DNA of 37,120 nt, from the NCBI GenBank assembly GCA_947631275.1, contig CANRKR010000020.1, forward strand, positions 1 to 37,120, in the 5' to 3' direction. The notes beneath the pieces are model-generated. The model worked only from the letters and a program-made list of their open reading frames with translations. It was not told the origin of the DNA and ran no database searches. Made by a program: the position numbers and the translations under genes. This document shows positions 15,966 to 25,367 of the stretch, piece after piece. The number at the start of each line of letters is the position of its first letter. Positions within the stretch are counted from its first letter, which is position 1. This DNA is from an uncultured Akkermansia sp. GTDB lineage: Bacteria; Verrucomicrobiota; Verrucomicrobiia; Verrucomicrobiales; Akkermansiaceae.

Positions 15966-17135
15966 ATGGACTTCATATCAACTTACGCCTCTGCCTTGAG
16001 CCCTTCTCTGACCCTTGCCGTAACCAATCGAGCAAAGGAATTAAAAGCTAAAGGAGAACAGATTTTCGGGATTGCCGGCGGCGAGCCGGATAAGGATACT
16101 CCTGAGAACATCAAACGGGCTGCTATTCATGCATTGGAGCAGGGCGCCACCAAGTACACACCTTCCGCCGGACTTCCGGAACTTCGTCAGGCTATTTCTT
16201 CGAAACTCAAGAAGGACAACAATCTGGAGTATTCTCCGGACCAAATTTGCGTGTGTTCCGGTGCAAAACCGGCGGTTTACAGTGCTCTGCGGGCGACCAT
16301 TAGTCCCGGGGATGAGGTGATTATACCATCGCCATATTGGGTGAGCTACCCTTCCATGGTGCAGCTTTGCGGCGGCACGCCGGTGTTTGTGGAGACGAAG
16401 GCAGAGAATGGCTGGAAGATCACGGCAGCGGAGTTTGAAAATGCCATGACTCCTCGCACCAAGATGATCATCCTCAATACTCCTCATAATCCGACTGGGG
16501 CTGTCTATACTGAGGATGAATTGCGCGCCATTGGTGAGGTGGCGGTGGAGGAAGACATCCTTATTCTTTCGGATGAAATCTACGAATACCTTGTGTACGA
16601 TGAAACGAAGCATGTTTCCATAGGTTCTCTTTCCCCGGATCTCTACAAACTAACCATTACGATCAACGGTTTCTCAAAGAGTTACGCAATGACCGGCTGG
16701 CGTCTTGGCTATTCTGCTGCACCGGATGCTATTGCAAAAGCGATCCGGCTCATTCAAGATCACACGGCGTCCAATGCCACCAGCTTTGCGCAGTACGGTG
16801 CAATCGAGGCTCTCACTGGTGATCAATCCTTTGTAAGCGATTTGCGTGAGGAATATGACATGCGTCGTCAATACGTCTACGAGCGCCTGAAGAACACGCC
16901 GAAAATTAAGGTTGTGGAGCCGCAGGGCGCTTTCTATTTCTTCTTGGATATGAGTGAGACCGGTATGAGTTCCCTGCAGCTCTGCGAGCGTTTGCTGGAA
17001 CGCTACAAGGTGGCGGCTGTGCCTGGCATTGCATTTGGCAACGACCACGCCATCCGTATTTCTTACTGTACCTCGCTCGATGTGCTCAAGGAAGCGCTTG
17101 ATCGCCTGGAGGAGTTCTGCCGCAGGCTGGGCTGA
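15966..17135 (+). CDS. PLP-dependent aspartate-type aminotransferase
   Basis: GEPDKDTP, LNTPHNPTGAVY, ILSDEIYEYLVYD, NGFSKSYAMTGWRLGY (PLP lysine) motifs. Confidence 0.9.
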   Translation: MDFISTYASALSPSLTLAVTNRAKELKAKGEQIFGIAGGEPDKDTPENIKRAAIHALEQGATKYTPSAGLPELRQAISSKLKKDNNLEYSPDQICVCSGAKPAVYSALRATISPGDEVIIPSPYWVSYPSMVQLCGGTPVFVETKAENGWKITAAEFENAMTPRTKMIILNTPHNPTGAVYTEDELRAIGEVAVEEDILILSDEIYEYLVYDETKHVSIGSLSPDLYKLTITINGFSKSYAMTGWRLGYSAAPDAIAKAIRLIQDHTASNATSFAQYGAIEALTGDQSFVSDLREEYDMRRQYVYERLKNTPKIKVVEPQGAFYFFLDMSETGMSSLQLCERLLERYKVAAVPGIAFGNDHAIRISYCTSLDVLKEALDRLEEFCRRLG

Positions 17136-17227
17136 CGCCGTGATTTGTGCCTTCCTCTTTTATCCCCTCCCTTTTCTTTCTATCCTGCGCTAAGAGAGGG
17201 GGCTTCCCGGGGATGGTCGCGCTTATG

Positions 17228-17665
17228 ATGAGGATCTCCACAGCAGGTCGCTACGCTCTGCGGCTCATGGCTTTTCTGGCTTCACAACCAGGGGGTAAGC
17301 CGGTCGCTCTGCGCACCGTATCTGAGCGGCAGCATATTCCTCTCAAGTATCTTGAATCCATCGTTTCCGTACTAGTGCGAGAGGGACTTATGACCAGCTC
17401 TCGCGGGAAAATGGGGGGCTACTGCCTGAGTCGTTCGCCGCAGAATTACACGGTATATGAAATTCTCCGAGCGGCAGAGGGGGATATGGCGCCTGTTTCC
17501 TGCCTCGTGAAAGATGCCACACCGTGCCCCATGGAGTCGGAATGCACAACCCTTCCGGTCTGGAAGGGGCTTGACCGGGTGATGCGAGAGTACTTGGAGG
17601 GCATCACTCTGGACCGTATCGCACACGGACCCCAAGGGCAGTTCTCCTTCCGCGACGGAATTTAG
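17228..17665 (+). CDS. Rrf2/IscR-family transcriptional regulator
   Basis: MRISTAGRYALRLMAFLASQ, IPLKYLESIVSVLVREGLMTSSRGKMGGYCLS; Cys residues in the C-terminal half. Confidence 0.85.
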   Translation: MRISTAGRYALRLMAFLASQPGGKPVALRTVSERQHIPLKYLESIVSVLVREGLMTSSRGKMGGYCLSRSPQNYTVYEILRAAEGDMAPVSCLVKDATPCPMESECTTLPVWKGLDRVMREYLEGITLDRIAHGPQGQFSFRDGI

Positions 17666-17683
17666 CAGATGAGGCAAGGAGAG

Positions 17684-17974
17684 TCACACCCGCGGGGTTG
17701 TGTCGTCTTGCGGTTTCTGCGGCTGGCGGGCGAGTCCTGCCTCCGCTTCTGGAGAAGCATCCGGTTCCGTAGGAGGCAGGGCGGATTTTTGAGGGGTTTC
17801 TTGTTCGCGCATAAGTTCCTGCTCGAATTCACGCTTGGCGCGGCGCAGGATGCCGAGGCTTTTGCCGAGATTGCGGGCGATTTCCGGCAGGCGAGAAGCG
17901 CCGAAGACGACGAGGCAAATGATGGCGAAAATGAGCCACTGCGACGGAGAACCGAAGTACGCAAGAGGAAGCAT
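17684..17974 (-). CDS. tatA: Sec-independent protein translocase TatA/TatB
   Basis: WLIFAIICLVVFGASRLPEIARNLGKSLGILRRAKREFEQEL. Confidence 0.85.
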   Translation of the reverse strand: MLPLAYFGSPSQWLIFAIICLVVFGASRLPEIARNLGKSLGILRRAKREFEQELMREQETPQKSALPPTEPDASPEAEAGLARQPQKPQDDTTPRV

Positions 17975-18088
17975 GGGAGGATTCTACCCCGCATGCGACC
18001 ATGTGTCAAGCGGTCGCAAAGCGAACAATTGGTTTTTCCGCATTTCGGACTTTTCAGCTGGAGAAATTTCGGATAGAATACCGCCGCT

Positions 18089-19210
18089 ATGTTGCAAGCA
18101 GGAATTGTCGGATTGCCAAATGTCGGAAAATCAACGCTGTTCAATGCCGTGACGCGGTCGCGCAAGGCGGAGGCGGCGAATTATCCCTTCTGCACGATTG
18201 ACCCGAATGTAGGGGTGGTGGAGGTGCCGGATGCCCGCCTGGCGGTGTTGGCGGAGATGAGCAAAAGCGCGCAGATTGTGCCTGCTGCCATTGAATTTGT
18301 GGATATCGCCGGTCTGGTGAAGGGGGCGGCAGAGGGGGCAGGGCTCGGCAATAAGTTCCTTTCGCACATCCGGGAGACAGATGCCATCGTGCAGGTGGTG
18401 CGCTGTTTTGAGGATGCAGACATCATCCATGAGTTGGGGAGTGTGGATCCCGTGCGTGACATAGAGATCATCAATAACGAACTTATCCTGGCTGACCTGG
18501 CATCGCTGGAAAAGCGCAAAGAGACGCGCGTGAAAAAAGCGAAGAGCGGGGATAAGGAAGCAAAGGAAGAAGTGGCGCTTATTGAGAAGCTCATGCCGCA
18601 CCTGGACGCGGGGAATCCGGCGATTACGCTGGAGTTGAGTGAGGCGGAGCGTAAGTTATTGAAGTCTTTTTTCCTGCTGTCGGACAAAAAGAGCATCTTT
18701 GCCTGCAATGTAAGTGAGGCTGAACTAGCGGGAGTACTGGCGGATCCGGATGCTCATCCCTTTGTGGGTGCTGTAAGGCGGTATGTCGCGGCGCAGCATC
18801 ATGCTGAGGCGGTGGTCATCTCCGCGCGCATCGAAGAGGAGCTTGCCGAGCTGCCGGAAGGGGAAGCACGTGAGTATCTGCAAGCTCTTGGTGTGGAAGA
18901 TTCGGGCGTGAGCTTGCTTATCCGCGCGGTATATCATCTGCTTGGTTTGCGCACGTATCTGACAACCGGTCCGAAGGAAACGCGGGCGTGGACCATCCCG
19001 GCCGGGGCGAAAGCGCCGCAGGCAGCCGGGGTGATTCACACGGATTTTGAACGGGGATTCATCGCGGCTCAGGTGGTGGCGTATGAGGACCTGGTAGCGT
19101 GCGGTTCGTTGCTCAAGGCGAAGGAAAACGCCAAGTTGCGCATTGAAGGAAAGGACTACGTTGTGCAGGATGGGGATGTTGTTGAATTCCGTTTCAATGT
19201 TTCTAAGTAA
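18089..19210 (+). CDS. ychF: Redox-regulated ATPase YchF (Obg-family)
   Basis: [67 protein letters not shown]. Confidence 0.95.
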   Translation: MLQAGIVGLPNVGKSTLFNAVTRSRKAEAANYPFCTIDPNVGVVEVPDARLAVLAEMSKSAQIVPAAIEFVDIAGLVKGAAEGAGLGNKFLSHIRETDAIVQVVRCFEDADIIHELGSVDPVRDIEIINNELILADLASLEKRKETRVKKAKSGDKEAKEEVALIEKLMPHLDAGNPAITLELSEAERKLLKSFFLLSDKKSIFACNVSEAELAGVLADPDAHPFVGAVRRYVAAQHHAEAVVISARIEEELAELPEGEAREYLQALGVEDSGVSLLIRAVYHLLGLRTYLTTGPKETRAWTIPAGAKAPQAAGVIHTDFERGFIAAQVVAYEDLVACGSLLKAKENAKLRIEGKDYVVQDGDVVEFRFNVSK

Positions 19211-19227
19211 TCCTCCCATTTCTTCGA

Positions 19228-19767
19228 TCAGATTTTCTTCAGAGAGCGGATGCCTGTAATCGTGGCGATCCACTGTGCGCCGGGCGCGTGAAGCGCGGTG
19301 TTGAAGTTGCCGACGCAGCGGTTGTAGTTGAGGGCGAGTTCATCCTGGAGGAAGAGGGCGTGCGACACGTCGTTGGTCAAGTCGCGAAGTTCGCTGTCTT
19401 CTTGCATCTCAGGCATCTTTTCTATGGTTTCTACTGCGTTGAGCAGGACGAACCGCAAGTCTTTTTCCGTACGGCTCAGGTTTGTTACCTCCTCTGTATC
19501 CGGTGGCGGCATCCCCCGCAGCGCGAGCACGCGTTGCGAGTCATCAGCAAGGCAGCGCAGACGGCGTGGTTGCACATCCCCGAGCGGTAGAAAACCGGAG
19601 TAGCGCAGCGTAAACTCAATGAGACGTTCGTTGCGAGCGCGTGTGCTATTTCCCCAGCTTTGCCAGGCTTCTTCTGCAGCGTGCAGGAGGCGCTGCAGGC
19701 GCACCCATGTACCGACTCCCCAGGCTAGCACCGCAACAAGAATCCCCATCGGAACTGCGTATTCCAT
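19228..19767 (-). CDS. LemA-like membrane-anchored protein
   Basis: N-terminal TM, helical RLQRLLHAAEEAWQSWGNSTRARNERLIEFTLRY and LALNYNRCVGNFNTAL resembling LemA. Confidence 0.5.
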   Translation of the reverse strand: MEYAVPMGILVAVLAWGVGTWVRLQRLLHAAEEAWQSWGNSTRARNERLIEFTLRYSGFLPLGDVQPRRLRCLADDSQRVLALRGMPPPDTEEVTNLSRTEKDLRFVLLNAVETIEKMPEMQEDSELRDLTNDVSHALFLQDELALNYNRCVGNFNTALHAPGAQWIATITGIRSLKKI

Positions 19768-19988
19768 ACCCGCGCATTTTCCCGCACGCTCTCATTCGGC
19801 GCAAGGAAATAGAACCAACCGTTAGTTCTGGATAGGATTAAATTCCAAATTTATCCAAAGTAAGAAAAAACTGCACTTTGGACTTGCAAAATGGGGAGAT
19901 AGGTGTATATTAAGCCCGCTCCGTCGGCACCGATGTTTGCGTGATCCACGGAGGAACCACCACAACAAACACCAAGAAAACCAGAAGT

Positions 19989-20360
19989 ATGGCACGTCTT
20001 TTCGGTATAGAGATACCCAATGAGAAGAGGGTGGAGGCTTCCCTGCGCTACATTTATGGCATCGGAGCATCTACCGCCAGGAAGGTGCTGGAGCAGGCCG
20101 GAGTATCGCCGGATCTGCGCACCGGCACACTGTCAGATGCACAGCTGACCAAGATTGTGCAGGCGATCACGAGTAACAATATCCTCATCGAGGGTGATCT
20201 GAGGCGCGAGAAACAGATGGCGCTCAAGCGGCTCACGAGCATCAACTGTTTGCGGGGCATTCGCCATCGCAAGGGATTGCCGGTGCGTGGGCAGCGTACG
20301 CGCACCAATGCCCGCACTCGCAAGGGGCGCAAGAAGACTGTGGGCGCCAAGAAATCCTGA
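19989..20360 (+). CDS. rpsM: 30S ribosomal protein S13
   Basis: MARLFGIEIPNEKRVEASLRYIYGIG...GIRHRKGLPVRGQRTRTNARTRKG. Confidence 0.97.
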   Translation: MARLFGIEIPNEKRVEASLRYIYGIGASTARKVLEQAGVSPDLRTGTLSDAQLTKIVQAITSNNILIEGDLRREKQMALKRLTSINCLRGIRHRKGLPVRGQRTRTNARTRKGRKKTVGAKKS

Positions 20361-20406
20361 TCTCTGAGGCACAACGTAAGAAACCTTAACACGTAGAAAG
20401 CGAATT

Positions 20407-20967
20407 ATGGCAGACGAAACAACAGAAGAGACAAAGCCTGTGGTGGAGGTCGCAGAGGCGGCGCCCGAGGCGGCAGCAGCGGCTGCTCCCGCAGTGGAGA
20501 CGAGCGGTGATCATGAGCAAGGGCAGCGCAAGGGCGAGCAGCGGCGCGATATCTTTGCCGAACTCGGTCTGGCGGAGGATGAAACGAAGGTCAAAATTCT
20601 TAAAGCAAAAGGCAGTAAGAACATTACCACCGGCATTGTCCATATTTCCTCAACATTCAACAACACCGTGGTGAGCGTGACTGACCTGAAAGGTAATGTG
20701 ATTGGCTGGTCTTCCGCCGGCAAGCTGAATTTTAAAGGCAGTCGTAAGAGCACAGCCTATGCCGGGCAGGTGGTTTGCCAGGATGCATGCCGCCAGGCTA
20801 TGGGGCACGGTTTGAAGGAAGTTGAAGTGCGCGTGAAGGGGCCCGGCTCCGGTCGCGAATCCGCCGTGCGTGCCGTACAGGCTATGGGGCTGGAGATTTC
20901 CTCCATTGCCGATGTGACACCCATTCCGCACAATGGATGTCGTCCTCCCAAGGCTCGCCGTGCCTGA
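20407..20967 (+). CDS. rpsK: 30S ribosomal protein S11 with acidic/Ala-rich N-terminal extension
   Basis: [46 protein letters not shown]...; about 60-residue [15 protein letters not shown] extension before the S11 core. Confidence 0.96.
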   Translation: MADETTEETKPVVEVAEAAPEAAAAAAPAVETSGDHEQGQRKGEQRRDIFAELGLAEDETKVKILKAKGSKNITTGIVHISSTFNNTVVSVTDLKGNVIGWSSAGKLNFKGSRKSTAYAGQVVCQDACRQAMGHGLKEVEVRVKGPGSGRESAVRAVQAMGLEISSIADVTPIPHNGCRPPKARRA

Positions 20968-21010
20968 TGCCTTCCTCCCTACAACCCTGAACATATCGTA
21001 GAAAAACATT

Positions 21011-21622
21011 ATGGCTCGTTATACTGGACCTACTGCCAAGATCAGCCGCCGCTATGGAGTGGAGCTTTTTGGTGTCAGCAAATCATTTACGCGTCGCCCC
21101 TTCCCGCCGGGACAGCATGGCGCTCGCGCCGGTCGCAAGAAAAAGTCGGATTACGGCGTGATGCTTGCGGAGAAACAGAAACTGCGTTACATGTACGGCG
21201 TGCTGGAAGGTCAATTCCGTCGCTATTACCACGAGGCTTCCCGCCGCCGTGGCGTAACTGGTGATATCCTGCTGCAGCTTCTGGAGCAGCGGTTGGATAA
21301 TGTGATCTTCCGTTCAAACTTTGCCAACACACGAGCCGCAGCTCGCCAGATGGTCTCCCATGGTCATGTGCTGGTGAATGGCAAGAAGGTGGACATTCCT
21401 TCCTACCACTGCAAACCAGGCGACGTGGTAAGCGTAGCGGCTAAAACACGTTCTCAGGCTCTTGCTAACCGTTTCGTGGAACTGAACACGGATGCTACGA
21501 CCCCGGATTGGCTAAAGGTCGATACGACAAAGCTAACCGCTGAGGTGCTGCGTGTGCCCACGACGGAGGAGATCGCTCCCATCGTGAACGTGCAGCTCAT
21601 CGTGGAGTTCTACTCCCGGTAA
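21011..21622 (+). CDS. rpsD: 30S ribosomal protein S4
   Basis: MARYTGPTAKISRRYGVELFG...RPFPPGQHGARAGRKKKSDYGVMLAEKQKLRYMYGV. Confidence 0.97.
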   Translation: MARYTGPTAKISRRYGVELFGVSKSFTRRPFPPGQHGARAGRKKKSDYGVMLAEKQKLRYMYGVLEGQFRRYYHEASRRRGVTGDILLQLLEQRLDNVIFRSNFANTRAAARQMVSHGHVLVNGKKVDIPSYHCKPGDVVSVAAKTRSQALANRFVELNTDATTPDWLKVDTTKLTAEVLRVPTTEEIAPIVNVQLIVEFYSR

Positions 21623-21654
21623 GGCGAGGTCATTGCACTTCAAGAGAAATTTTC

Positions 21655-21690
21655 AAGATCCGCGGTGTTTTACCTGCGGATCTTTTTTTC
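21655..21690 (+). terminator. Rho-independent terminator after rpsD
   Basis: AGATCCGC...GCGGATCT stem followed by TTTTTTT. Confidence 0.85.
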
Positions 21691-21771
21691 TCTGCGCCGT
21701 GGAGATGAGGCAATTTTGCTATCTCATCCCAAGCCGGACGAAACAGCGCGCGAGAGGATGGTTGAAAGATG

Positions 21772-22020
21772 TCAGCGGAGACGTCCTTCCGAAAGACTGA
21801 AGTGTGCGAAACGGCATTGGTCCGGCGAGGCATCCTTCTCCAGATCATCAACAATTTCGTACAAGTCCTTCTTCTTCGTCTCTTCGTGCCGCATGTAGGT
21901 GTCGAAATGGTACAGGGCAAGTTTAATGACGGTGGTGCGGTCTATCATTCTTTCGTTCATGATTCGTTCGATGGAATTGCACATCATTCCTGTGGCGCGG
22001 AAACAGATGACTTTTGGCAT
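21772..22020 (-). CDS. Small putative ribbon-helix-helix protein
   Basis: KVICFRATGMMCNSIERIMNERMIDRTTVIKLALYHFDTYM: one short strand followed by two helices, RHH-like. Confidence 0.5.
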   Translation of the reverse strand: MPKVICFRATGMMCNSIERIMNERMIDRTTVIKLALYHFDTYMRHEETKKKDLYEIVDDLEKDASPDQCRFAHFSLSEGRLR

Positions 22021-22129
22021 AAGTTTTCAGAGTATATGGTTATTAGAAAGAGAGGCCAACGTATGCTCTGAGCTTAGCCAATGTTCCCGGTCTCTTGCAT
22101 GACCGGGTAGAAGCGTTCCCATTTCATCG

Positions 22130-22190
22130 ACAGCCCCCTGCATTCGGCAGTATAGCGGATTAGGAATCCGCTTGGGGCCTTTACCCCTGT
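22130..22190 (-). other. tRNA-like/anticodon-stem-loop-like structured element
   Basis: Minus strand ACAG-GGGG..CCCC-GCGGATTCCTAATCCGC-TATA-CTGC..GCAG-...-CTGT can fold as successive hairpins; the central one matches an anticodon arm with loop TTCCTAA (CCT). Confidence 0.3.
22156..22170 (-). repeat. Dyad copy 1 (CGGATTCCTAATCCG on the minus strand)
   Basis: Inverted relative to the exact 15-nt copy at 22322-22336. Confidence 0.85.
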
Positions 22191-22321
22191 TTTGAAGGCG
22201 ATTAATTCGCTCGACTTCCATCAATTTCCTTCAAGCAATGAGACAGGGGAAAGAATTGACTTGCTTATTAAATGTTGGATAACAAGCATTAAGATTTTTT
22301 TTGACGATGATGCCTTGACAA

Positions 22322-22336
22322 CGGATTCCTAATCCG
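22322..22336 (+). repeat. Dyad copy 2 (CGGATTCCTAATCCG)
   Basis: 15-nt core identical to the reverse complement of 22156-22170; lies just upstream of the recombinase gene. Confidence 0.85.
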
Positions 22337-22363
22337 TATTCAGATTCATGTAACTACATAAGA

Positions 22364-23386
22364 GTGAAAGCTATGAAAGGGAAAAAACATTGCATAAACT
22401 CCATAAGTCCTTGTCCTTTTGGGGAAGAAGTGCAAACACTACTCGCTATGCTGATGAGCCGACGCATGGTCAGGGAAGGGAAGGGCAGCCCTGGAGCCGC
22501 TCATGAAATAAGGGTGCGGGGCGGATGGGATAAAGATCATTCGTGGGGAATTAGCTTCCGGAGCGCTGTTTCTCTCTCTCTGGCGGAACGGGCAGACAAA
22601 CGGGAACGCACAGTAAAGGAGCTGCGTTATGTTCTTCGTCGCCTCATGCAGGCGCCGGTAGCTTTGAATCGCCAAAAGTTACACACTATCACGACCAAAC
22701 AGTGTGATGATGTGCTGCGGGCTCATTGCCGGACTCCCAGGCAGTATGTAAAGGGAAGGGCGCTGCTCCATTCGGTCTTTACGTTTGGACAGCGGAACGG
22801 CTGGTGTCTGTTCAATCCCGTTGCAGCTTTGCCGAAGCCGCGTATCATTGAGAAAGAAATTGTGCCTCTTCCATGGAAACAGATCATCGAACTCCTGCGG
22901 ACGAGTCGACAGCAAGAATTCAGCGGGTGTATGGCAGCATTGGGATTTATGCTCTGGGCAGGGATCAGACCGGCAGAAATCGAGCGCCTGAGTTGGGGGG
23001 ATGTTGATTGCTCCGAACGCGTGATTATTCTGAGTGCCGAGCATTCTAAGACAGGTGGTTGCCGTCATGTTACTCTCTACCCCGTCCTGATGTCATGGTT
23101 GCGGCGCATCCCCCTCGACCTGCGAAAAGAAGGGATGATCTGTCCACCGAATTGGAGCAAACTTTGGCGAAACCTCAGGCGGGCGGCAGGTATCACAGAG
23201 TGGCAGCAGGATGTCCTGCGCCACACCTTCGCCAGTTATCATCTTAAGCGCTGGCATGATCTTCCCCGCCTCCAGGAGGAAATGGGGCACTCCTCCCTTC
23301 AACTTCTCCGCACTCGCTATCTCAGTATGCGAGGTATCACTGAACACCATGCTCAACTTTTCTGGTCATCATCTATTCTTCCTTGA
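22364..23386 (+). CDS. Tyrosine-type site-specific recombinase/integrase
   Basis: GIRPAEIERL (R), SKTGGCRHV (K), LRHTFASY, MGHSS, TRYLSMR (Y): full catalytic set. Confidence 0.9.
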   Translation: MKAMKGKKHCINSISPCPFGEEVQTLLAMLMSRRMVREGKGSPGAAHEIRVRGGWDKDHSWGISFRSAVSLSLAERADKRERTVKELRYVLRRLMQAPVALNRQKLHTITTKQCDDVLRAHCRTPRQYVKGRALLHSVFTFGQRNGWCLFNPVAALPKPRIIEKEIVPLPWKQIIELLRTSRQQEFSGCMAALGFMLWAGIRPAEIERLSWGDVDCSERVIILSAEHSKTGGCRHVTLYPVLMSWLRRIPLDLRKEGMICPPNWSKLWRNLRRAAGITEWQQDVLRHTFASYHLKRWHDLPRLQEEMGHSSLQLLRTRYLSMRGITEHHAQLFWSSSILP

Positions 23387-23551
23387 TTATTAGATAATTT
23401 TAAATTTTCTGATGATGCTGGTTACGGGGGAGAGTTGCTAAATCTGCGTGCGGGCTGGAGCAAAATAAATTGCTCAATAGCGAAATATCTTAGCTGAATA
23501 TTTTTTTCTTGCATCCATATCTGCACTTTGCTACATTCACGGGGTCAGTTT

Positions 23552-25336
23552 ATGCTTGAAGCGTGCAATATATGTTTGGAGGTAGATGATGACGGGGAGC
23601 CTCTTTTTTTGCTCAATAATGTCAATTTCAACATCCCTCTTGGACATTTTATGGCGATCGTGGGTCCAAGCGGCTGCGGGAAGACGACCTTGCTTAAGAC
23701 GATCGCCGGTATTAAGACGGCGACAGATGGCACATTTATCTGGGAGGGGCGTGATCTTTCTGAAGATGGGGATTTTGAGCCGAATGAGATCGGGTATGTC
23801 CCTCAGTTTAGTATAGCCTATGAGGAACTCACCGTAGATGAGAGCATTGAGAGTGCCGCCAGATTGCGAGTGAATGTCGATGAGGATGAACTCAATGATA
23901 TCATCGACGAGGTGCTAGCTGAGACAGGAATGACGGATATTGCTGACCGTCAGGTGAAACTGCTTTCCGGTGGTCAAAAGCGACGGCTGGCGCTGGCGAT
24001 GGAGTTGGTGAGTCGTCCGCGTATTCTCCTGTGTGATGAGGTGACGAGTGGGTTGGATCCGCGCTCGGAGCGTGAGATAGTGCAGTTGCTGCATGAGCTG
24101 AGTCGTAAAAAGGGACGTATCGTCATCTCGGTCACTCACAGCTTGGCGCAGATGGAACTCTATGACAGTATCATGGTGATGGTGCGCGGCAATCTTGCCT
24201 ATCATGGGGTACCGGGTACGATGAATCATTATTTTGGGGTGGAAAATTTTGAAGAAGTGTATCCTCGACTGGCTCTTCGCAAGCCGGATCAGTGGCGCGT
24301 GTCGTGGCTCAAGCACCGTGAGCCCTATTACGAGCGTATGGAGAAGGAGCGCAAGAGCAAGTATGCCGCGCTCGGTGTGACTCCTCCGGTCTCCAAAGTC
24401 TCCGATGAGAGGCAAAAACGTCGTCGTAGCAGGGAGGATGTGGACGAGGAGGATGATGAAACGGAGGAGGATGAAACAGAGTTGCCCGGATTCGGTACGC
24501 AGTTCAGCCAGTTGCTTAAGCGTCGTTTCAACATTCTGCTTCGGGATCGAACTCAGTTGATGTTGCAAGTGGCGATGATTGTTATCTTCCCCATCCTCGT
24601 CGCTCTCTTTTCCAGCAAGGGGCAGGATCAGTTACTCATTCTTGCTGATACCACGAGCAATGACATCGCCGCAGAAATCCAGGCGCAGCAGGCGCAGGCG
24701 GAAGTGCGAGCCCGCGTGGGTTCTGCCGTTTCCGGCATCATCATGTTTGAGGTAATCTTGCTCGGACTCATGGGCTCCAACAATGCTTCGCGAGAGATCG
24801 CGGCCGAGCGTCTCATTATGGAGAAAGAAAAATTCGCCGGCATGCGCGTGGGAGCCTACGTGATGTCTAAGGTCGTGTATTTGGCTTTACTGGTGCTGCT
24901 GCAGAGCGTATGGATGTATGCTTTCGTGCAGTTTTTCTGGGAATATCGCGGGGATCACCTCAACCATCTGTACTTCTTGCTGCTGGCCAACGCTGCCATG
25001 ACGAGTGTTTGCCTCGGCATATCGGCGAACTGCAAGACGCCGGATCAAGCTTCTCTGCTGAGTATTTATCTGGTCGGTTTCCAGCTTCCGCTTTCAGGAG
25101 CCGTGCTTGCTCTCCCGGATATGGTGGAGATGTTCACTCAGCCGTTTATCTCGGCTTACTGGGCATGGAGCGGCAGCATTGAGGGAGGGTTGGGCGCGGA
25201 TGTGCTCAAGGCCGTGAAGAGTATCGTGCAGACCAGTTTCTCTCCGGCGCGTCTCTGTGAGGTGGTTCTCTGGGCACACGTGCTGTTCGGCATCGTGTTG
25301 GCATGGATCGGGGCGCGCAGAGCGCAGTGGGATTAG
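23552..25336 (+). CDS. ABC transporter, fused ATPase and ABC-2 membrane domain (ABCG-like)
   Basis: Walker A GPSGCGKTT, signature LLSGGQKRRLALAMEL, Walker B ILLCDEVTSGLD, acidic linker, C-terminal TM segments. Confidence 0.9.
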   Translation: MLEACNICLEVDDDGEPLFLLNNVNFNIPLGHFMAIVGPSGCGKTTLLKTIAGIKTATDGTFIWEGRDLSEDGDFEPNEIGYVPQFSIAYEELTVDESIESAARLRVNVDEDELNDIIDEVLAETGMTDIADRQVKLLSGGQKRRLALAMELVSRPRILLCDEVTSGLDPRSEREIVQLLHELSRKKGRIVISVTHSLAQMELYDSIMVMVRGNLAYHGVPGTMNHYFGVENFEEVYPRLALRKPDQWRVSWLKHREPYYERMEKERKSKYAALGVTPPVSKVSDERQKRRRSREDVDEEDDETEEDETELPGFGTQFSQLLKRRFNILLRDRTQLMLQVAMIVIFPILVALFSSKGQDQLLILADTTSNDIAAEIQAQQAQAEVRARVGSAVSGIIMFEVILLGLMGSNNASREIAAERLIMEKEKFAGMRVGAYVMSKVVYLALLVLLQSVWMYAFVQFFWEYRGDHLNHLYFLLLANAAMTSVCLGISANCKTPDQASLLSIYLVGFQLPLSGAVLALPDMVEMFTQPFISAYWAWSGSIEGGLGADVLKAVKSIVQTSFSPARLCEVVLWAHVLFGIVLAWIGARRAQWD

Positions 25337-25367
25337 TCTTTTTTCATTCAACTGACAATTATTCTCT

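Noticed and set aside
22130-22190. Bona fide tRNA-Arg(CCT) gene
   Set aside because: No canonical T-loop (TTCRANY), D-loop or 7-bp acceptor stem; kept only as a tRNA-like element.
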